Assembly (NCBI GenBank): GCA_938042355.1
Contig: CALIRD010000114.1
Coordinates: forward strand, 1 to 47,989
Length of the DNA: 47,989 bases
Direction: 5' to 3'
Source: an uncultured Thiotrichales bacterium
GTDB taxonomy: Bacteria; Pseudomonadota; Gammaproteobacteria; CAZUMV01
Of the stretch, positions 9,730 to 18,076 are shown one piece after another. The position numbers and the translations under genes were made by a program. The notes beneath the pieces are model-generated. The model saw nothing but the letters and a program-made list of their open reading frames with translations. It was not told the origin of the DNA and ran no database searches. Position 1 is the first letter of the stretch. Every line of letters starts with the position of its first letter.

Positions 9730-11064
9730 ATGAACGAATCAAGCAACAGAGTCTATCCATCCACATCACGCGCCTGGGGCATGGTCATATTACTAACCAT
9801 CGCTTATGTTTTTTCTTTTGTGGATCGCTATGTACTGGGTTTATTAATAGAACCTATAAAAGGCGATCTCGGCTTAACCGATACTCAAATAGGTTTACTG
9901 ATGGGGCCGGCATTCGCCATATTTTATGCCACCATGGGATTGCCTCTGGGTTGGCTGGCAGACAAGAAACGGCGCACCTGGATTGTAGCGGCTGGTGTTG
10001 CACTCTGGTCTGCTGCTACTGTCGCTTCCGGTATGGCCAAAAACTTTGGCCATATGTTCCTTGCCAGAATGAGTATTGGTGTTGGCGAGGCAACACTCAG
10101 TCCGTGCACCATGTCCATGATTTCAGACAGTTTCCCGAAACACCGCCGAGCTAAACCAATTGCTTTTTATACCATGGCCTTGTCACTCGGGGCCGGGGTT
10201 GCAGGCCTGATATCTGCTGCTGTCTTGAAATGGGCAAAAACTGTGGATGAAATTGTACTGCCCGTGTTCGGTAGCGTAGCACCCTGGCAATTTACTTTTA
10301 TTATTGTAGGTTTACCAGGTCTGGTTCTCGCCGTATTCATATTCTTTATGAAAGAGCCGCCCAGACAGCCACTCGAGTCAGACCCCAATGCGCATGAAGG
10401 CGACAATCTGTTGAGTATGCTCAAGCATGTCTTTAAGGAGTGGAAACTGTTCTTTCCGTTTATTGCTATGTTCTGCTACATGACTATCGTCGCCTACAGT
10501 CAGGGCTGGGGTGCTTCCATGTTCAAACGAACGTGGGGATGGGAAGCTTACCAATACGCCACATGGAATGCTGTGGCGCTATTAATCATGGGCCCTCTAG
10601 CGGTCAATTTTGCAGGTTGGCTATCTGACAAGTGGACAGCATCCGGGATCAAGGATGCAACAGTACGCATCGCCCTGATCGGTATCGTCATCATTATTGT
10701 TACCGGGATAATATTTCCCTTGTTGCCGAGTCCCTGGATGGCAATTGTGGTCATCGGTTTTAATACCGCCGGTATTGCCATGGTCTCGGCTATTGGCGTC
10801 ACCGGTTTGTTAAACATATCGCCTGCCAGGATGCGTGCGCAAATTGTCGCTTTTTATTATATGTGTATCAGTATGGCTGGTCTGTTTCTGGGCCCTACTA
10901 CCATTGCCTTACTCAATGACAATGTCTTCGGCGAAGACGGTATTCGCTATTCAATGGCTTTACTGCCTGTTATCTACGGCATTCCAGTTTTACTCATGGC
11001 CGGCGTGATTCGTAAAAATTACATCAAGGCATATGAGTACTATGAGTCTATAGGGCAAGAATAA
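9730..11064 (+). CDS. MFS transporter
   Basis: Around 12 hydrophobic segments; GPAFAIFYATMGLPLGWLADKKRRTWIVAAGVALWSAATVASG. Confidence 0.88.
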   Translation: MNESSNRVYPSTSRAWGMVILLTIAYVFSFVDRYVLGLLIEPIKGDLGLTDTQIGLLMGPAFAIFYATMGLPLGWLADKKRRTWIVAAGVALWSAATVASGMAKNFGHMFLARMSIGVGEATLSPCTMSMISDSFPKHRRAKPIAFYTMALSLGAGVAGLISAAVLKWAKTVDEIVLPVFGSVAPWQFTFIIVGLPGLVLAVFIFFMKEPPRQPLESDPNAHEGDNLLSMLKHVFKEWKLFFPFIAMFCYMTIVAYSQGWGASMFKRTWGWEAYQYATWNAVALLIMGPLAVNFAGWLSDKWTASGIKDATVRIALIGIVIIIVTGIIFPLLPSPWMAIVVIGFNTAGIAMVSAIGVTGLLNISPARMRAQIVAFYYMCISMAGLFLGPTTIALLNDNVFGEDGIRYSMALLPVIYGIPVLLMAGVIRKNYIKAYEYYESIGQE

Positions 11065-11070
11065 ACTGCC

Positions 11071-11853
11071 ATGAAAAAAACCTACGTTGAAACCGGTTTT
11101 GGACAAATCCATTGCCGAATTACTGCCGCAGAAAGTAACCAGAATAAAACTATTTTATTCTTACACCCCATGCCTTTCAGTGGGCTGTTTTATGACACAA
11201 CTACACCATACCTAAATAAAAACCATACTGTCATTAGCCCGGATTACCCGGGTTATGGTGGCTCTGATCGAATCGCGGATATATCTATCGAAAAGTGGGC
11301 AGACTGTATGGCGGAAACCCTCGAAGCTTTAAATATTGAGCATCCGGCAGAGATTATCGGCTTTCACACTGGGTGTCTGGTTGGCACAGAGCTCTCATTA
11401 CGCCATCCCAAGCTGGTGAACAAACTGTTACTCATAGACGCACCTTATTTTGATGCGACTGACAGAGCCGACATGTTGAAAAATAATTCTGCACCACCAG
11501 AATTCACAAAGGACGTGACTAGCTTGGCAGGAATCTGGAAAATGAATGTAGGTAGCAAACTGGGAAAAGTTACTGTGAATCGCGCTATGGAAAACCTGGC
11601 TGAACATTTACGTAATGGTGAAAACGCGAATCTGGGATTTGCCGCAGCCTTTCGTTACGACGCGGATAGGATGAAAAAAATCACTCATCCCACCCTGATA
11701 ATCGCCTCTAAAAGTAATATGTATGAAACCAGTCTTGCTGCAGCCGAATTGATTTCAGACTCTACTCTAATAGAACGCAAAGATATAGAACCACCCGTGT
11801 TCGAAGTTTATGCACAACAAATTGCAGATGAAATTCTGCAGTATCTCAGCTAA
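11071..11853 (+). CDS. Alpha/beta hydrolase
   Basis: LFLHPMPFSGLFYDTTTPYLNKNHTVISPDYPGYGGSDR; EIIGFHTGCLVGTELSLRHP. Confidence 0.82.
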   Translation: MKKTYVETGFGQIHCRITAAESNQNKTILFLHPMPFSGLFYDTTTPYLNKNHTVISPDYPGYGGSDRIADISIEKWADCMAETLEALNIEHPAEIIGFHTGCLVGTELSLRHPKLVNKLLLIDAPYFDATDRADMLKNNSAPPEFTKDVTSLAGIWKMNVGSKLGKVTVNRAMENLAEHLRNGENANLGFAAAFRYDADRMKKITHPTLIIASKSNMYETSLAAAELISDSTLIERKDIEPPVFEVYAQQIADEILQYLS

Positions 11854-12476
11854 AGCTTACGTATATATTCTGCGGCTTCCTGCTCGCTCACAACGTCAGC
11901 ATATTTCGCATTCATATCAAACAGATTTGCCTGATGAGGATCATCATGGCGGTCACCACAAGCCTCTTCAACAATGATAGTTCTGAAACCATAAGAACAG
12001 GAATCAATACAACTCGCACGAATACAACCACTGGTGGTAACACCAGTAATAAGCAAGGTGTCAACACCAGCTGCTGTTAGTGTTGATGATAATGAAGTCC
12101 CAAAAAAGGCACTGGGATACTGCTTGCTGATGACCAACTCATTATCGGCAGGCTGCAGACCCTCAGGCCACTCCCCCATAGGATTACCTGCCAGCATGTT
12201 ATGTAATGGCTTGGCTTTTTTGAAAAATACACCTCCATCCAGACCTTGGGCCTGATAGACCACGTTGGTGTAGATCACCGGAATTTTGGCGGCACGCGCA
12301 ACTTCAACCAGACGCAACGCCGACGCGAGATTATCTTCAACCTCGGAATACAACTCACAATCCGGATCAAAGTAAGCCTGTACAAAATCAACCAGCAATA
12401 AGGCTGGAGATTTTCCGAAACCAATTTTATTACCGTAAGCCTTTTTATAATTAGCGACCAGATCGTCAGTCATCAT
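11850..12476 (-). CDS. Isochorismatase-family cysteine hydrolase (N-carbamoylsarcosine amidase-like)
   Basis: ALLLVDFVQAYFDPDCELYSE...DTLLITGVTTSGCIRASCIDSCSYGFRTIIVEEACGDR. Confidence 0.87.
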   Translation of the reverse strand: MMTDDLVANYKKAYGNKIGFGKSPALLLVDFVQAYFDPDCELYSEVEDNLASALRLVEVARAAKIPVIYTNVVYQAQGLDGGVFFKKAKPLHNMLAGNPMGEWPEGLQPADNELVISKQYPSAFFGTSLSSTLTAAGVDTLLITGVTTSGCIRASCIDSCSYGFRTIIVEEACGDRHDDPHQANLFDMNAKYADVVSEQEAAEYIRKL

Positions 12477-12554
12477 TAATACTCAATTATTCAATTTCGA
12501 TATCATAACATTAGACACAACAGAGTCTTTTCTCAGGGTGAGAAGCACGCCGTG

Positions 12555-13115
12555 TCATTTGACGTAAGGCATAACGCTATTGGCTATACCGGGCTTGTTC
12601 GCTTCAATTTCTGATTTGCTCAAACCTCTAAGCTCATGTGGAAAAACCAGCCACTTATCCGTCTCATGCAAATAAAAATCCGGTGTAATCTCCGTAATAT
12701 TTTTTGTTGGTTTATACCACGGCATGGCGACTTTTATTTCTGTCGGCATGTTACGTCTGGTTTTCAATTGTAATCGTTCGAAAATTGCTCGAATGCTTCT
12801 TCCCGAATCAAACACATCATCTACCAATAATACCTTGTCATCTGCATTGATATTACTGACGATATAACTCAAGCCGTGTACTTTGACTGTCTTGTCTTGC
12901 TGATCTATACCGGTATAAGACGAGGTTCGAATCGATATATGGTCGGTACTGACACCAACGTAGTCCAGATACTCTTGTATAGCGATACCGACCGGCGCTC
13001 CTCCGCGCCAGACACCGATAATGAAGTCAGGTTGGAAGCCACTCAGGTATATTTTTTCAGCCAGATTAAATGAATCGTTGAGTAACTCTTCTGCTGTGAT
13101 GTAGTGCTTATCCAT
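12555..13115 (-). CDS. Phosphoribosyltransferase (type I PRTase, hypoxanthine/xanthine-like)
   Basis: PRPP loop KVLLVDDVFDSGRSIRAIFERL; DFIIGVWRGGAPVGIAIQEYL. Confidence 0.85.
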   Translation of the reverse strand: MDKHYITAEELLNDSFNLAEKIYLSGFQPDFIIGVWRGGAPVGIAIQEYLDYVGVSTDHISIRTSSYTGIDQQDKTVKVHGLSYIVSNINADDKVLLVDDVFDSGRSIRAIFERLQLKTRRNMPTEIKVAMPWYKPTKNITEITPDFYLHETDKWLVFPHELRGLSKSEIEANKPGIANSVMPYVK

Positions 13116-15124
13116 TAAAAGTCTGTTCTCATAATGTCGCTATTAGCATTCTTCTGATTCGTTTTCACCAAACGGGAATTTTTAATACTGTAGTAATGCG
13201 CGCCTTCCAATACACCCGGCATCTGCGTGAGTCCGTCTGACGCTTGCCACTGTAATAAGTTGCCACGCGTATTAGCATCGAGACAATAAATTTTATCGCC
13301 ATCCAGTAGCACAGTTAATTGATATCTGATCAGCGGACGAGTACATTCCAAACCATTGCTTTTACCGAGCAGCTCACCGGACTCGAGAACCACATTCAGC
13401 TCCTGATCCAGATAAGCTGTATGCGAGCCGTCAGACGTGATAAATGCATAATCAGAATCGAGTTGCTTTAGGTTGGCTCCAGTCATATCGGATTGATATA
13501 TATTCCAGCGTCCATCTTGATGCAAACTGTACGAGAATCGACCAATAGCTGACCACAATACTGCATGGGCCTGTTCTTGCATTTTAATCGTATTGACGAT
13601 GGTTTTTCTTTCCACATCGAAGATGATCACACCGCTGTTGGTATTCGCCAGAATGTATTGATCATCATACGACCACTCCAGACTATAAAAGGTACGACCG
13701 GTATCATCTGGCTCGATGCTGATTAATTCGTCGGAGTCGACGCCTTTGATCCAGACCTTGCTATAGCCCGAGCGCTTAGAAATGAAGGCTAATCGTTGAC
13801 CATCTCTTGAGAGGCTGGGTAAATAATCCATCACCGCAGAGTTAAATGAGCCGGTTGTCCCGCCGTCAATAACGATATCCAGATTATTCAGATAAGAACT
13901 AAACAAATAATCTTTCTGGTTATTAATACGTTTCGGAAGGGTAATGCGCCTGCTGTCTGATACCAGCACTGTAGACTTTCCGGTCAGCCAGTTAGTTTCT
14001 ATTAATTCATATGAAGGATGCTTACCCTGATGCACGACAGTATCTTTTTCATGCCCCCATATCGCTGAACTCACGCGGTAATCAAAGTCGTATAGCTTTT
14101 CAAATGAATTAGCCGCTGCATCAAGCACAAACAAACTGCTGTCTCCCGGTGACGCTTCAACCAGTAACAGAATGCGTCCGCTATCCGGATCCACATCCAG
14201 ATAGTGCGCACCTAAAGAGCTTGGCAGTGGCTGCGACAAACGCCATTTATTTTGTTGCTCAATGTCCAGCGCAAAAATTTCATAGGGCTGATATAGGCCC
14301 TGTCGCTCAACAAAATACAATATCTGGTCATCCGGGCTAAAAGCGAAAGTGGCGTATGAATCAGCGACACAAGTTTGCAACACCTCAGGTGGCTGAGGCT
14401 GACCTTCAAGCATCGTGACCTGATGAAACTCACAGAGATCATCCTTGATAAACTGATATACCAGCTTGTCTCCAGCGTGACTCCAGTGACCGGCATAGGC
14501 ATAACCGGAAGTATCACTCACGGTTCTTGCTGACTGTGATTGTAGATCAGTAAGGTGCAGCACGACGCCATCATCTACACTCATAGAGTAAACCAGTAGC
14601 TGCTGGTCATCTGACAGATCTGCTTCAAATTGCCAATTGGATAATCTGGATAAGGGCGCCAGCTTTTGATTACTACTGTCACCGGAGTCCGGTGTGTTAC
14701 CGCGTATGATGAAAAACAACACCAGCAAACCAAGTACGCCAAATAATAACAATAACCAGTAACGTTGCCGATTATTCGAACCAGCACTCCTTACAGCATC
14801 TGGCTTTTCCTCTTCCAGCCTGGTTACATCGGCAATAAAACGGTAACCCAGCTTAGGTACTGTGGCGATAAATTTTCTTGGTGTTTGCTCATCGCCCAAA
14901 GCTTTTCGTAGCTGAACAATCACACGGTTGATCGCATTATCACTGACGACCTGTCCCCGCCACACATCTTGCATGAGCTGATCACGACTCAAGTCCTCAT
15001 GAGGGTGGTCGCATAAATAGTTCAGCAAAGCATTTGCTTTAGGCTCTAGTACAACCTCGGCTGTCGCTGAGGTAAGCGTGCCCTGTTCCTGATGGTAAAT
15101 AATGTCTGCTATTTGCAAACGCAT
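13115..15124 (-). CDS. CadC/ToxR-type winged-helix regulator with TM segment and TolB-like beta-propeller
   Basis: N-terminal OmpR/PhoB wHTH (LSRDQLMQDVWRGQVVSDNAINRVIVQLRKALGDEQTPRKFIATVPKLGYRFI), TM (YWLLLLFGVLGLLVLFFII), propeller-like repeats (YLPSLSRDGQRLAFISKRSGYSKVWIKGVDS). Confidence 0.85.
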   Translation of the reverse strand: MRLQIADIIYHQEQGTLTSATAEVVLEPKANALLNYLCDHPHEDLSRDQLMQDVWRGQVVSDNAINRVIVQLRKALGDEQTPRKFIATVPKLGYRFIADVTRLEEEKPDAVRSAGSNNRQRYWLLLLFGVLGLLVLFFIIRGNTPDSGDSSNQKLAPLSRLSNWQFEADLSDDQQLLVYSMSVDDGVVLHLTDLQSQSARTVSDTSGYAYAGHWSHAGDKLVYQFIKDDLCEFHQVTMLEGQPQPPEVLQTCVADSYATFAFSPDDQILYFVERQGLYQPYEIFALDIEQQNKWRLSQPLPSSLGAHYLDVDPDSGRILLLVEASPGDSSLFVLDAAANSFEKLYDFDYRVSSAIWGHEKDTVVHQGKHPSYELIETNWLTGKSTVLVSDSRRITLPKRINNQKDYLFSSYLNNLDIVIDGGTTGSFNSAVMDYLPSLSRDGQRLAFISKRSGYSKVWIKGVDSDELISIEPDDTGRTFYSLEWSYDDQYILANTNSGVIIFDVERKTIVNTIKMQEQAHAVLWSAIGRFSYSLHQDGRWNIYQSDMTGANLKQLDSDYAFITSDGSHTAYLDQELNVVLESGELLGKSNGLECTRPLIRYQLTVLLDGDKIYCLDANTRGNLLQWQASDGLTQMPGVLEGAHYYSIKNSRLVKTNQKNANSDIMRTDF

Positions 15125-15305
15125 AGTACAAAACCCGCCCCCTGACGCGGAATCTACCCACTGTAAGTCTATGGTTTAAAAGGACAATCATAAAATATCA
15201 TCCTAAATCACCAGTCTTCAACGACTTGAATACAGCGTAGCAGCATGATTTCAGACTCAAGTTTAACTGTTAATGGCATCAAGCCAAACTTTAAAAGGAA
15301 ATATC

Positions 15306-15722
15306 ATGAAAAAGTTAGTAGCAATAGCCTTACTCTTACTCCTGAGCATAAGTGCCGCTCAGGCCAGTGATCGCAGCGAGATAGCAGCTGCCATCGATTG
15401 CTTTATCAGCTGGGACCGGGAAGGTGGTACACCGGAAAGCGTACAACCCTGCGTCTCCGACAAAGTTCAGTACCAACGTGTTAACGACCAGGGTGAGTTA
15501 ATCGTATATACGCCGGATTTCAACTTTGACGGTAAAGGTCTCGATGACTACGTACCCTACGTCACCGCCCTGGAAATCTTTGGCAATATGGCAATGGTTA
15601 AAACGCACAAGCATCGAGCCTCACCAAAGACAGCTTATATGAAAGCTTTCATTCTTTATAAGCTCAAAGACGGCTGGCGAATCACCAATGTCATCTGGGG
15701 TGGCATTACCCCGGAAATGTAA
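15306..15722 (+). CDS. Secreted NTF2-like/SnoaL-type small protein
   Basis: Signal peptide MKKLVAIALLLLLSISAAQA; AYMKAFILYKLKDGWRITNVIW typical of NTF2-fold C-terminus. Confidence 0.65.
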   Translation: MKKLVAIALLLLLSISAAQASDRSEIAAAIDCFISWDREGGTPESVQPCVSDKVQYQRVNDQGELIVYTPDFNFDGKGLDDYVPYVTALEIFGNMAMVKTHKHRASPKTAYMKAFILYKLKDGWRITNVIWGGITPEM

Positions 15723-15738
15723 AAACAGAAGATTACTA

Positions 15739-15780
15739 CGACAATTGTCGCATTATATATTTACAATACGACAGTTGTCG
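15739..15780. promoter_or_regulatory. Two palindromes (candidate BlaI-family operators) upstream of blaI-like gene
   Basis: CGACAATTGTCG (15739-15750, perfect) and CGACAGTTGTCG (15769-15780, mismatched only at centre), centre-to-centre 30 bp; 14 bp before start codon. Confidence 0.7.
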
Positions 15781-15794
15781 TGTAACTTCACCGC

Positions 15795-16178
15795 ATGACT
15801 AAATTAATCAAACCATCAGACGCAGAAACGACCATTCTAAATACTCTCTGGGAGCTACAGCCCTGCAGTGTAAAAGTAATACATGAATCACTGAGTAAGG
15901 CTCGTAACGTTGGTTATACCACTACCCTCAAGCAAGTGCAGCGCATGGAGGAAAAGGGTCTGGTGGTGCGGGAGCCAGGTAAAGGAAAATCCTTTAACTA
16001 CCGCGCTAACGTTAGCGAAGCGGACACCAAGTCACATCTGCTGGACAGTTTCGTTGCAACCACGTTTGGTGATTCGGTATCCGAGTTGGTTATGCACGCA
16101 CTGGGTAATAGTGAAACCAGTGAAGACGAAATAAAGAAAATTAAACAGTTCATTAAAGAACTTGAGAGCAATGGATAA
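15795..16178 (+). CDS. BlaI/MecI/CopY-family transcriptional repressor
   Basis: LIKPSDAETTILNTLWELQPCSVKVIHESLSKARNVGYTTTLKQVQRMEEKGLVVREPGKGKSFNYRA. Confidence 0.92.
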   Translation: MTKLIKPSDAETTILNTLWELQPCSVKVIHESLSKARNVGYTTTLKQVQRMEEKGLVVREPGKGKSFNYRANVSEADTKSHLLDSFVATTFGDSVSELVMHALGNSETSEDEIKKIKQFIKELESNG

Positions 16179-18030
16179 AGTGGAGAATACTATGATCAAC
16201 CTGACTCAGATTTTACCAGCGCACTTTCTGGACAGCCTTGGCTGGGCGATCGTACACAGCGTTTGGCAGGGAATTATCGCCTTGTCGCTGGTGCTGATTT
16301 ATAAAACGGTTGCCGCCAATAAGTCTCCAGCCTCTCATTATATTGTGCAAATGCTCTGCCTTGGTCTCTGCTTAATCAGCTTTTTCATCACATTTGCTAT
16401 TTATTACACTTTGCCCGGCACGAGCATTCCTTCCATCCTGGCAAGTGATAATGGGCAGCTGCTGTCTTTAGCCAATGCCGGCCAGACACTACAAGTATTG
16501 ACCATGAACGAAAACCAATTCAGCACAAATCTAAACAGCTTAACTCCCCTAGTTGGCATTTTGTGGTGTATTGGTTTTCTGTTCATGGCCACCCGCTATT
16601 TTGGCGCATTTTTATTAACCCAGCAGTTAAAAGAAAAAGGGACTACACCTGTTTCCGGCTTTTGGATGGATCGATTTCTTGCGCTGGCACAAAACTCAGG
16701 TGTGACGACTACAGTCCGATTATTGATTTCAAAGCATGTTGATGGGCCATTGACTATCGGATTTTTCAAACCTGTCGTGTTGGTTCCTGCAAGTTTTCTT
16801 AGCTCGTTGCCACAGGATCAAATAGAGGCAATCCTGCTACATGAACTCGCACATATCAGACGCTTTGACTATCTGCTTAATTTGATTCAGGTTTGCATCA
16901 AGACGGTGCTGTTCTATCATCCTGCCATCCACATAATCTGTCGCCATATTGATGAAAACCGAGAACAAGCCTGTGATGATGTGGCAGTTTCACAAACACA
17001 TAACCCCCATCCACTCGTGCTCGGTCTGGCGAGCTTACGCTTGCAAGAACACAATGAAATGGCAATGGCTGCCAATGACCAGGAAACACCATTACTATTC
17101 AGATTGAAACGCCTGGTCGGGCCGATTGAAAAACAAAAACGCCCGGAACAGATCGTTTTTTCAGTGATTACCGCCACCCTCATCGCTTCACTGGTGATCG
17201 GCTCTTCATCAATTGCTGCATCAATGCAAACGAACGACGCCGCCAAAGAAGATCGCCATTCATCAGCTCATAATGAAGACTATCACTTTGAAACCCTCAG
17301 AATTGACAACCGTGGCTTTACTATCAAGAAAGTCGCTGATGGTAGCCGCTGGGTGCTGGTAGATAATGGTTGGTACGATATTGATAAAACCCCGAATATT
17401 ATCAACCAGATATCTTCGCTACCCACACCTCCCCAACCGCCCAGCCCTGGCTGGTGCGAGTCTTGCGAACTGGCAGGCGAGCATACCTATATTGATATGA
17501 AAGACTTTCAAGCCAAAATGGAACAGTATCAAATCAATATGGAGTATTACGCGGCAGATATGGCACGTTATGCGGCAGAAGTTGCTAATAAAAAACCACG
17601 TCTTGAAGAAATTCAACGTTGGGAACGTAACTATAATGAAGATCTTGAGAACACGATAAATAACAAGATTAATCGCAATCTGAACAAAAAATCCAAGGCG
17701 TATAAAAATCGCGACCCCAAAACCAATATTGATTACATCACTTATCATGTAGAAACTGATACTAAAAGCACCTATCAAATTGAAACTGAATTAAAGAATG
17801 AAATTGTAGAAATGATGCTTACTGATGGTGTTATCTCATGGTCAGATAATATGACAGTGCTCTCTAATCTGGATGATGAAATTACTATCAATGGAAACTC
17901 TGTTCCAAAAAATCTATGTGGTAAATATGACAAAGTTCTGGATGACTTGGAAATCCGTGGCGAATTAATTTTACAAATACCCAGCCAACGTGAAGCGTTC
18001 AAAACAATCAAAAACGCTTTCGATACTTAA
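16171..18030 (+). CDS. M56-family (BlaR1/MecR1-like) membrane metallopeptidase with non-beta-lactamase C-terminal domain
   Basis: HELAH zinc motif (codons 16840-16854), ENREQACDDVAV; start overlaps blaI stop; C-terminal part lacks an obvious penicillin-binding domain. Confidence 0.88.
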   Translation: MDKVENTMINLTQILPAHFLDSLGWAIVHSVWQGIIALSLVLIYKTVAANKSPASHYIVQMLCLGLCLISFFITFAIYYTLPGTSIPSILASDNGQLLSLANAGQTLQVLTMNENQFSTNLNSLTPLVGILWCIGFLFMATRYFGAFLLTQQLKEKGTTPVSGFWMDRFLALAQNSGVTTTVRLLISKHVDGPLTIGFFKPVVLVPASFLSSLPQDQIEAILLHELAHIRRFDYLLNLIQVCIKTVLFYHPAIHIICRHIDENREQACDDVAVSQTHNPHPLVLGLASLRLQEHNEMAMAANDQETPLLFRLKRLVGPIEKQKRPEQIVFSVITATLIASLVIGSSSIAASMQTNDAAKEDRHSSAHNEDYHFETLRIDNRGFTIKKVADGSRWVLVDNGWYDIDKTPNIINQISSLPTPPQPPSPGWCESCELAGEHTYIDMKDFQAKMEQYQINMEYYAADMARYAAEVANKKPRLEEIQRWERNYNEDLENTINNKINRNLNKKSKAYKNRDPKTNIDYITYHVETDTKSTYQIETELKNEIVEMMLTDGVISWSDNMTVLSNLDDEITINGNSVPKNLCGKYDKVLDDLEIRGELILQIPSQREAFKTIKNAFDT

Positions 18031-18076
18031 CTTAATCTATTACTTATTTACGCATTAAAACAACAACGGAAAATAA

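Noticed and set aside
15795-18030. Beta-lactam resistance (bla/mec) regulon
   Set aside because: BlaI and M56 families are present, but no beta-lactamase or PBP2a-like gene is nearby and the M56 C-terminus does not look like a penicillin-binding domain
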